Shown here: piece by piece, positions 29,401 through 41,400 of the stretch | Layout: each line of letters opens with the position of its first letter | Numbering within the stretch: position 1 is the stretch's first letter | Assembly: GCA_017962545.1 (NCBI GenBank) | Contig: JAGCVD010000028.1 | Location: forward strand, 1 to 64,000 | DNA length: 64,000 nucleotides | DNA from: Bacteroidales bacterium | GTDB lineage: Bacteria > Bacteroidota > Bacteroidia > Bacteroidales > P3 | Direction of reading: 5' to 3' | Notes under the pieces: model-generated | Databases searched by the model: none | The model's input: only the letters and a program-made list of their open reading frames with translations | What the model was told of the DNA's origin: nothing | Position numbers and translations under genes: made by a program

Positions 29401-32400
29401 ACACAGGCAGCGGGCAGTATGTGGCCCTCCGTGCCGTGTCGCCAGGCTCGACAGACTACTGGAACTACGCCTGGCAGGCCTGGACCGACGACTTCACCCT
29501 TGAGGTCATCCCCTCCTGCCTTGAGCCCACAGGTCTGGCGGCAAGCGTCATCACCGACACCTCGGCCACCCTCACCTGGAGCGGCAGCGCCACCACCTAC
29601 GAGGTGGCCTACGGCACCACAACGACCCTGGCCGACATGACCTCCATCACCGCGACAGGCCACAGCGTCCAAATCACCGGTCTTGCCAACAACACCCTTT
29701 ACTACGCCTACATCCGCGCCATCTGTTCGGCCTCCGACACCAGTGCATGGACCTCCACGCCCGTATCTTTCCGCACCCAGTGTCCCGCCACCATCCACGT
29801 GCCCTACAGCGAGAGCTTCGAGACCTACACCACAGGCTCGACGGCCATCACCGTGCCCTGCTGGAACTTCACCATGATAGGTTCCGCCTCCTACCAAGAC
29901 CCGTCCAATTATCCTCTCATCCAACGCACCCTCGCACACACCGGCAACTACAGCCTCGCCCTGACGGGCGACGCCATCACCCAACTGCCCGCGACCGACA
30001 CTGCCCTCAACCTGCTGCAGATTAAACTGTGGGTGCGCAAAGGCAACAGCGATGCCGACAACAAGTTGGAGGTGGGCGTGATGCATGGTACCACGTTCAT
30101 CCCCATCGACACCCTCGACGTGGTGCCGAACACCTATGTGGAGAACACTATCTACCTGGCCGGCTACAACGGCAACAGCCGCGTCATCGCTTTCCGCAAC
30201 ACCTGCCGCGACAACTACACCTACAGCCCATTCCTCATCGACGACATCGAGTTGACCTTCCTGCCTGCCTGTCTGGCCGTGCAGAACGTGCACGTCACGA
30301 ACATCACACCCTCGACCCTCACCATCGACTGGAGTGACATGCGTCCCGCCACGTCGTGGGAGATTGAGTACGGGCCTACCGGCTTCACCCTTGGCCACGG
30401 CACCACGACGATCGTCAGCAGCCATCCCGCCACCCTCACAGGCCTCTTCCCCGGCACCGAGTACAGTTTCCGCGTCCGCACCCTCTGCGGCGATAACGGC
30501 AACAGCGAATGGAGCGATGTATCCACCGCCATCACCGACTGCGGCCTCACCAATGTGCCTTACATGCAAGACTTCGATAACGTGCTCGCCACCTCCTACA
30601 ACTTAGCCGGCTTCCTGCCATCCTGCTGGGAAGGCTACACCAACGGGACGTCCAACACCTATCTGCCGCATGTGGTCGTGGGAGGCAGCAACTACCAGTA
30701 CGCTGCTGCGAACAATGGACTCTGCCTGATTTCCGGCAACGGCAACTATGGCACCGTCAAGGTAGTCCGCCTGCCCCAGTTCGCCCAGCCGATCAACACC
30801 CTGGCCGTGAAATTTTGGTCGCGCAAGGAGAATGCCAACTATGGCACCCTCACCGTGGGTTACCTCACAGGCGACAATATGGCAACCGATTACGTACAAG
30901 TGGCCACCATCGCCTCGTCCACTACAGGCACCTACGACAGTGTCGAGTTCACCAACGTCCCCGCCACCGCACAGTATATCGCCTTCCGCTGGGAATGCAC
31001 CGGCACCTGGTACTCCTGCGGCCTCGACAATGTGGAGGTCTATATCCCCTCCGCCACCCCGTGCGACACTCCCACCGGCTTGCAGGCCACTGCCGTGAGC
31101 AGCAGCGGCGCCACCCTCACCTGGAACGGCAACGCCACGGGATATATCGTGGCCTACGGCCTGGGCAACACACCTGAGAACATGCAGACCGTCACCGTGA
31201 ACGACACCACCGTCACCCTCACCGGCCTGACGGGCAACACGACCTATAACGTGTACGTGCGTTCCGACTGCGGCGATGGGAACCTCAGCCTCTGGAGCAC
31301 GATGGCCACATTCCACACCGACTGTGCCCTCATCACCTCGCTGCCCTATACCGAAGGCTTCGAGGGCAGCACCCCGTCCTACTTCGACGTCGCCTGCTGG
31401 AACCGCATCTATACCAACAATTATCCCTATCCTATGGTCAACGGCTCGGCCAACTTCATCCACACCGGCAGCCGTTCCATCCAATGGATGAACTTCAACA
31501 ACACCACACAATACGTGGTGCTGCCCGGACTGGACAACACCGTCATCGCCACCAATGGCACCAAACTGACCTTCTGGGCCAAGAGCTCCTCCGACAATGT
31601 GAGCCCCAGCATCACCGTGGGAGTCATGACCGACGCCAACGACACCACGACCTTCACCCCGGTCACCGCCGTGACCGTGGCGGGCACTGAATGGGTGCAA
31701 TACACTGCCTATCTGAGCAACTACACCGGCAACGGCACCTACATCACCCTCCGTGGCGGCAGCATCGGCGGCGGAAGGACCTGGATAGCCTATCTCGACG
31801 ACTTCGCCATTGAAGAAGCCCCCAACTGCTCGACGGTGCTGCCAGTGGTCACCACCACCACAGCGTGCGATAGCTACACATGGCACGGGACCGCTTACTC
31901 CGCTTCGGGGAGCTACACCTTCGACACCCTGCTGCTCGGCATCTGCCCGCGCACCGACACGCTGCACCTGACCATCAGCCACGGCACGCACAACAGTATC
32001 AGCGAGACCGTGGACGAGAGCTACACATGGCACGGCATCACCTATACGGCCACGGGTGTCTACACCTACGAATATACCGATGCCGACGGCTGCGCCAGCA
32101 CCGACACGCTGCACCTGACCGTCGACCCGTACCTGCCTGTTTTGGTCAACGAGACGCATCCCTTCAACGACGGATTCGAGGGAACCACGCTCCGTTGGCA
32201 GCTCTTCAACGGCACCCTCACCAACCAATGGAGACGCGGCACGGCAGCCTACAGCAACGGCAGCCAAGCCCTCTACATCTCCAACAACGACGGCACGGCC
32301 AACGCCTACAGCAACTCCAGCACCACGGTCTATGCCAGCAAGAAGTTCATCCTGCCCGCGGGACACTTCTACTTCAGCTATGACTGGCGCGCCAACGGCG

Positions 32401-35400
32401 AGAACGGCTACGACTACATGCGTGTCTATCTGGCACCGGCCACCGCCACCTTCACCGCCTCGACCAGCCTGCCCACAGGCATCAACTCCACCAGCACACC
32501 CAGCGGATGGATAGCATTAGACCGTGGAAGCCAGATGAACCTGTCGACCGATTGGAGCAACCACGCCGCCGAGGTCAACATCACCGACTCCGCCGTCTAT
32601 CAGGTGGTCTTCGTGTGGCGCAACGACAACACCGTCGCCAACCAGCCTCCCGCCGCCATCGACGAGGTGAACTTCATCAAGAGCGACTGCTACAGTCCCA
32701 CCAACATCACCGCACAGAACATCACGGCCACCACCGCCACCCTCAGCTGGACAGGCACCGCCGGCAGCTACCTGGTGGTCTACGGCACCTCCACCGCCAT
32801 CGGCGACATGGACACCCTGACAGCCAACGGCAACACAATCACCCTGACAGGTCTTGCCCACACCACGACGCACTACGCCTACGTGAAATCCCTGTGCAGC
32901 GCCAACGACCTCAGCCCGTGGAGCCAGATGTTCACCTTCCGCACCGCCTGTGGCGCCTTTGCCCTGCCCTACAGCTATGGCATCGACGATCCCTCAATAG
33001 CCTACTACAACACGACACTCCACGAGTGCTGGACAGCAGGCAACACCAGCGGCAACACCAACAACGACCCCTCCGTCTCCACTTATTACAGTCACGGCGG
33101 CACGTTGAGCATCTACATGACTTCCAGCAACAACTACTACAGCTATCTGGTGCTGCCCGCCTTCGACAATCCTGTCGACCGCACACAGCTCACCTTCTGG
33201 GGCCGTGCGACAGGCGCCAACTATCCGAGCACACTGGAGATAGGCCTCGTGGCGAGCCCCACCGACATAGCCTCCTTCGAACTGGTTGACACCTTCACCA
33301 TCCCGCGGACAGGCGTGCTGCAATGGCACCAGCATGAGGTACTCTTCGACACCTACCACGGCAATGGGCAGCATATCGCCATCCGCCTGCCGGCCAACGG
33401 CGACGGACGCTGCTATCTTGACGACTTTGTTGTGGAGGCCCTGCCTGAATGCTCCGGCGCAAGGAACCTCGCCGTCGCTGGCACCACGGAGAACAGCGTG
33501 ACCCTCACATGGCACGAGACGGGTGCCGCCACCTCGTGGGGCATCGAGTACGGCCCGCAGGGCTTTGCCCAGGGCTCCGGCACCACAGTCACCGTCACCG
33601 ACACCACCGCCACCCTCACGGGCCTGACCAACGACACCTGGTACGACATCTACATCCACTCCGACTGCGTTCACGCCACCAGCCGCGCACAGCGCATCAG
33701 CGCGCAGACCGACTGCGGCCGCATGGCCATCCCCTTCTACGAGGACTTCTCGGGCTATGCCTCCAGCGACAGCCCCATCGACCGCTGCTGGTACAAGTGC
33801 TACAGCCAAAACAACAGCCAGACCTCCTACCCGCAGTTCACCTACAACAGCAGTGACAACAGCGACTACTTCCTCTATTTCCTCAGCACCCGCAACTACT
33901 ACTCCTACCTGGTGCTGCCCTCCATGCAGGGCAACATCCACGACCAGATGCTGCGTTTCAAGGTGAAGACCTCTGGCGGCACCTCTGCCAATATCCAGGT
34001 GGGTGTCGTGACCACTGCCACCAACTTCAACACCTTCCAGCAGGTGCAGCAACTCTCGGTCTCCTCCAATAGCGAGTGGAACACCGTCAATGTGCCCTTC
34101 AACAGTCTCAATGGCACCAACTACCGCATTGCCATTGTCTCGCCGAGCCTGTCGAGCAGCGGAAGCCAGTCACAGGCTTTCTATGTGGACGACATTGAGG
34201 TTGTCCCCATCCCCGACTGCAACGCCCCCGCGAGCCTGGCCGCCGGCAGCATCACCACCACCAGCGCCACCCTCAGCTGGAGTGCCGTCCAAGGCATCAG
34301 CCGCTACCGCGTGGTCTACACGCCCCACGGCGACTACGACAGTTCCTACCGCGTGACCGTCGACAGTGTCGCCGCCACCTCACTGCCCCTCACGGGCCTG
34401 CAGATGGGCACCACCTACGACGTGGAGGTCTACAGCCTCTGCATCACCGGCAGCCTCAGCACAGCAGCCACCACCACCTTCTCCACCTCGTGCTCAGCAC
34501 ACAGCGTACCCTTCACCGAGAACTTCGACCACGGCTCCGGCACCCACGTAAGCCCCTGTTGGAACAACGGCTTCTATGGCTCCGCCACGTCAACCTATCC
34601 CACGGTCTCCGCTGCCAATCCCAATTACGAGGGAGACAAGGCTCTCCTCTTCTTCAGCAGCAGCAACAACATGTACAGCTACGCCATCCTGCCTGAACTG
34701 GACGACACCCTGAGCCTCCTGCAGTTCAAGCTGCAGGCAAGAGCCAACACCGTCAACTCGAACCCCTCGCTGCAAATCGGCACCGTGGCCGCCTCGGCCA
34801 ACATCACCACCTTCCAGACGGTGCAGAACGTGCAGCTGAACGACAGCTGGCAGTACTATACCGTGCCCCTCACCTCCGCCACCGACAACAGCCGCCGCCT
34901 CGCCATCCGCTACCAGCCCAATGGTCAGGGGCAGGCCGGCAATATCTTTGTCGACGACATCATCGTCGAGCGCATCCCCGCCTGCGACGGTCCCGCCCGC
35001 GTGACGGCCGACCGCATCGTCTACAACGGTGCCCGCCTCCACTGGCCCGCCGTGGCGGGTGTGACCTCCTACAGTCTTGAGTATGGACCCTCGGGGTTCA
35101 CTCTGGGCCAAGGCACACAGGTCACGGGCCTCACGGACACGACCTACATCCTCAGCGGCCTCAACGCCAGCACGACCTACAGCGTCTACCTGACAGCCAC
35201 CTGCGCCAGTGGCAGAGAGAGTTCTCTGGTGAGCGTTTCCTTCGCCACCGGCTGCCTTGAGCAACTGCCCTACGAGTATGGCTTTGAGGGACTCACCACC
35301 TCACCCACTGGCACTGTCACCACGGTACCCTGCTGGGTGCTTAACGAAAACACTTCGGTGCAGAGCGGCCAGTACACCACAGGATATGCCGCCGAGGGAA

Positions 35401-38400
35401 TCTCCCGCATGCGTTTCAGCGTCAGCCAGGCCACAGCCTATGCCGTCATGCCCAAACTCGACGACAGCATCAACCACCTCTACATGACCCTGCAAGTCAA
35501 CACCGGCACCACCTACTTCGACGAGCCGTTGGCTCCGCTATACGTGGGTGTGGTCACCGACCCCTACGACTTCAGCACCTTCCTGCCCGTCGACACGCTG
35601 CTGCCCACCGCCTCCAACACGTGGCAGAGCTTCCGTGTGGACTTCAGCAGCCTCACCGACAACGACTACTACATCGCCTTCTATGGCACGGGCAGCTACT
35701 ACACCAGCTACGTCTACCTCGACGACATCCAGGTGATACGCATCGCGCCGTACAATATCGACCTCACCCTGGCCGATGCCTCGCGCGGCACGGTGGCCGT
35801 CAACGGCGTGACCACCAACCACGCCCAGGCCCTAGCGGGCAGCGACGTGACCCTCACCGCCACCGCCAACCACGGCTACACCTTCAGCCACTGGGCCGCA
35901 GGCATCACCGCCAACCCCTACACCTTCACCATGCCCGACCACGACGTGGTCTACAACCATATCGTCTTCTCGCTGAACACCTACACCGTCACCGTCCTCT
36001 CCAACGACACTACCCTCGGCACCGTGACGGGCGGCGGCAGCTACGACTACCTCGACACCGCCACCCTCACCGCCACGCCCATCGGCAACTACAACTTCCT
36101 GCGTTGGAGCGACGGCGTCACCACCAACCCGCGCACCCTCATTGTCACAGACGACACCACCCTCACGGCCCTCTTCCAGAACGACTGCCCCGTCGGCACC
36201 GACACCACAATCGTTGCTTGCGACTCCTACACCTGGAACGACACACCCTACACCGCCACAGGCGTCTACACCCACGACCGTTCCACTGCCCAATGCACCG
36301 TCGTCGACACCCTGCACCTGACCATCAACCACAGCACGCACAACGTGGTGTACGACACTGCCGAACTCAGCTACACGTGGCACGACAGCGTCTACACCGC
36401 CACAGGCGTCTACACCTATGACTACACCAACACCGACGGCTGCGCCAGCTCCGACACCCTGCACCTCGTCATCGACCCGACGCTGCCCGTCTTGGTCGAC
36501 GAGGAGCATCCTTTCTTCGACGACTTCGAGGAGGGCCTCCACTGGACGTTCACCAATGGCACTTCCCAATACACCAACAATCCTTCCATCAATGCTTGGT
36601 ACTATGGCACGGCGGCCCCCCACACCGGAAGCCACAGCATCTACATCTCCAACGACAACGGGGTTTCCAACAACTATTCATGGACTTTGGACGATGAAAG
36701 TGATGATTGTCCCGCCACCTATGCCTCCAAGCGTTTCATCCTGCGGCAAGGTGCCTATTCCTTCAGCTACGACTGGCGCTCCAATGGAAACTCCAGCAAC
36801 GACTACCTGCGCGTCTACTTGGTTCCCGACGCAGAAGTCCTGCCCGGCAACGGACAAATCCCGACAAGTTGGATTGCCCTTGACGGCGACACCGCTCTGT
36901 CTGGACAAACCGTATGGAACTATCACGCTGCCCAAATCAACGTCACCACTCCGGGCATCTACAAGATGGTGTTCTTATGGAAAAATTCTCTGCGTATCTT
37001 TAGTGAGGGGCACAATCCTCCTGCCGCGGTCGACAATGTCAGCATCGTCAAGACCACCTGCACACCGCCCACCAACCTGAGCAGCAGCAACACGACAACC
37101 ACTGCTGCCACCCTTGCCTGGACGGGTACCGGCACACGCTTCACCGTGGCATACGGCATTGCCTCTTCGCCTCTCGACATGGACACCCTCTCCGTAACCG
37201 GCAACAGTGTCCGTATCACCAACCTCAGCCCCAGCAGCTATTACCACGTCTTCGTCCGCAAGTGGTGCGATGCGTCGCAGGCAAGCGCCTGGAGCGAGAT
37301 GTTCACCTTCAACACGGGATGTGGTCCAATGACTGAACTGCCTATGACCGAGAGTTTCGAGAGCTGCGGAGTCTTGAGTTATCCCTACTATATACCATTC
37401 AACCTCAACTGTTGGAATATTCTGTCCAATAATTCCACGGCCGCACCAAACATCCTCATCCGTGCCGCGGATGGATATGCACATTCTGGGAATAATCTTA
37501 TGGATTTCCCCATCTTTAGCAATAGCGACTACTATATCGTTCTGCCGCAGATCGACACGCACTACCACGCCCTCAACAACCTCTACCTCAGCTTCTGGGC
37601 ATATCCCATCGGATACCTGTATACTCCTGCAAAACTTGCCGTAGGCGTGATGGACAGCCCCACCGACACCGGGTCGTTCACACCTGTCGACACTCTTGAG
37701 CTATTCGTTAATGTTGTGAATAATACCCTCCTACCTGGAGAATTTGGTGTTAACCTCCGTCCCTACCAAGGCTCCGGCTCTTGCATCGCCCTCCGTCCTG
37801 TATACTATAATAGTGACAGGTCCATCTTGCTCGACGACATTATCGTGGACTACATGCCTGCCAATGCAGACACCACCGTTGTGGCATGCGGAAGCTACAC
37901 CTGGGGCGACACGACCTACACCACGTCGGGCATCTACTCCAAGATGCGCCTGTTCCACGCCATCCCCATCTACGACACCCTCCGCCTCACCATCCTTCCC
38001 GCCACCACAGGCAGCGAGACCCTCGCGGCGTGCGACAGTTACACTTGGCATGGCACCACCTACATCGCCAGCGGCACCTACACCTTCGACACCCTCAACG
38101 CCAACGGCTGCGACAGCACCGCAACCCTGCACCTCACCGTCAACCACAGCACGGCCAACAGCGAAAGCCTCGCCGTCTGCGACAACTACACATGGCATGG
38201 CACGCGCTATACCGCCAGCGGCGATTACACCTACAACTACACCAATGCCGAGGGCTGCGCCAGCACCGACACGCTGCACCTCACCGTCAACCACAGCACC
38301 TCGCGCGACACCACCGCCGTGGCCTGCGACAGCTTCACCTGGCGCGATTCTATCTACACTAGTAGCACTAGAGCCACTAGTATTACTACCAACGCCGTCG

Positions 38401-41400
38401 GTTGCGACAGCACCGTCACCCTCCACCTCACCGTCAACCGCAGCACGCACGATAGTTTCCGTCAGACCGCCTGCGACAGCTACACATGGCATGGCACACC
38501 TTACACCACGTCGGGCGTCTACACCAACGACTACACCAACGCCGCAGGGTGCGCCAGCACCGACACGCTGCACCTCACCGTCAACTACAGCAACACGGGC
38601 ATCGACACCCAGACGGCCTGCGACAGCTACCGCTGGATCAACGGCGTGACCTACACCTCCTCGACCAACACGCCCACCTTCACCCTCACCAACCACCACA
38701 GGTGCGACAGCGTGGTGACCCTCAACCTCACCATCAACCACCATTCCAGCGAGGTCAATGTCTACACGAGATGCGACAGCTTATCGTTCCTCGGTAATAC
38801 GTACACTCTCAGCGGAAACTACTTCTTCGACACTGTCAACGATGAAGGATGCTCCCACTTTATCGAACTGAGGCTGACCGTGAGACACAGCACCCACGAC
38901 AACTACTACCAGAACTCGTGCGGCAGCTACACATGGTACGGCACCACCTACACCACCTCCGGCACCTATATATATAATTATACCAATGCCGAGCGTTGCG
39001 CCAGCACCGACACGCTGCACCTCGTCATCGACCAGCACACCGACACGGCCTTCCACGTCACGGCATGCGACGGCTACCGCTGGAACGATAGCCTCTACAC
39101 CCAGTCGGGTGTCTACACCTATAACTACAGCACGGCGGGCTCGACCTGCACCAATGTCGACACCCTCTACCTGACCGTCAACCACAGTGCCACCGTGACC
39201 ATCACCGACACTGCTTGCGATAGTTACACATGGCACGACAGTACTTATACCTTCCCATTCCCCAATATCCATGGCTTCATCTATCCCTGGCCCATTACAG
39301 CCACCTACGTGACCACCACCGTGGCGGGCTGCGACAGCGTCGAGACCCTCCGCCTCACCCTCAATCGCAGCGTCACGGGAGCCGACATCGTGACGGCCTG
39401 CGACCGCTACACCTGGATCAACGGCATCACCTACACCACCAGCAACTACAACACCTCCAACTACACGCTGGCGGCCGCCAACGGGTGCGACAGTGTGGTG
39501 ACGCTCTACCTGACGCTGAACCACAGCACCGCAGGCGACACCACGGCCATCGCCTGCGACAGCTTCGACTGGCGCGGAACCAACTACACTAGTACGACTA
39601 GTGCCACGAGTACCACCACCAACGCCGCGGGCTGCGACAGCGTCGTCACCCTCCACCTCACCGTCAACTACAGCACCGCGGGCGACACCGTCGCCACGGC
39701 CTGCGACAGCTTCGACTGGCACGATTCTATCTACACTAGTAGCACTAGTGCGACTAGTACTACTAGCAATGTGGCCGGCTGCGACAGCGTCGTCACCCTC
39801 CACCTCACCGTCAACTACAGCACCGAGGGCGACACCGTCGCCACGGCCTGCGAGCGCTTCACCTGGCGCGATTCCAGCTACACTAGTAGCACTAGTGCCA
39901 CTAGTATCACTAGCAACATCGCGGGCTGCGACAGCACCGTCACCCTCCACCTGACCATCTACGATGCCGCCGCCAGCGACATCTACGACACGGCGTGCGA
40001 GAGCTACATCTGGGCCGACAGCCCCAACAGCCAAATCTACACTGAGAGCGGCGACTACACCCTCACCGGACAGACCATCCACGGCTGCGACAGCATCGTC
40101 ACCCTCCACCTCACCGTCAACCACGGCACCCACGACGACTACTACCAGCACGCCTGCGACACCTTCGTGTGGCACGGCACGGTCTACACCGCCACGGGCA
40201 CCTATCTCTATGAGTACCAGAACGCCGACGGCTGCGCCAGCGTCGACACGCTCCACCTGACCGTCGACCAGCACAGCGACACGGCCTACCATGTGACCGT
40301 CTGCGACGCCTACCGCTGGAACGACAGCCTCTACACCGAGAGCGGCATCTACGTCTACGACTACAGTCTCGCGGGCTCCTCCTGCACCAATGTCGACACC
40401 CTCTACCTGACCGTCAACCACAGCGCCGACAGCGACCTCTACGTCACCGCCTGCGACAGCTACAACTGGCTGGGCACCGTCATCCCCGAGGGCGACTGGT
40501 ACACCGAGAGCGGCACCTACGTCCGCCGCCTGCAGACCGTCGGCGGCTGCGACAGCACGGCCACGCTGCACCTCACCATTAACCACCGCTCGGAACTCGA
40601 CACCACCCTTGTGGCCTGCGACACCCTGTTCTGGACGGTCGAGGACACCACCTTCACCATCACCGAGAGTGGCGACTATTTCGTGGTCGGAGCGCTCGCC
40701 TGGACAGTTATCGACGATTCCTACCTTGAACTCGGACACGCTTTCCTCAACGCCGAAGGCTGCGACAGCACCCAGACGCTGCACGTCACCATTGGCCACT
40801 CCACCACCGGCGACACCGTCGCCGTGGCCTGCGACAGCTTCGACTGGTACGGAACCAGTTACACTAGTTCTACTAGTGCCACTAGGACTACTAGTAACGC
40901 CGCGGGCTGCGACAGCACCGTCACCCTCCACCTCACCGTCAACTACAGCACCGCGGGCGACACCGTCGCCACCGCCTGCGACCACTTCGAGTGGCGCGAT
41001 TCTAGTTACACTAGTACGACTAGTGCCACTAGCACCACCACCAACGCCGCGGGCTGCGACAGCGTCGTCACCCTCCACCTGACCATCAACTACGGCCAGT
41101 ACACCAGCACCTATCAGGCGGCGTGCGACAGCTTTGCATGGCACGACACGGTCTTGACCCTCTCGGGCTCCTACCTGCACTACGACTTGACCGCCGAGGG
41201 CTGCCTGATAATCGACACCCTCGTCCTCACCCTCAGCAACGGCACCAGCACGGGCTATCATGTGGAGACCTGCGACGGCTACATCTGGAACGGCACCCTC
41301 TACACCGAGACGGGCAACTACATCTACGACTACAGCCAGCTGGGCGGCGACTGCCAGAACGTCGACACCCTCTTCCTGACGCTCCACTACTCGACCTACA

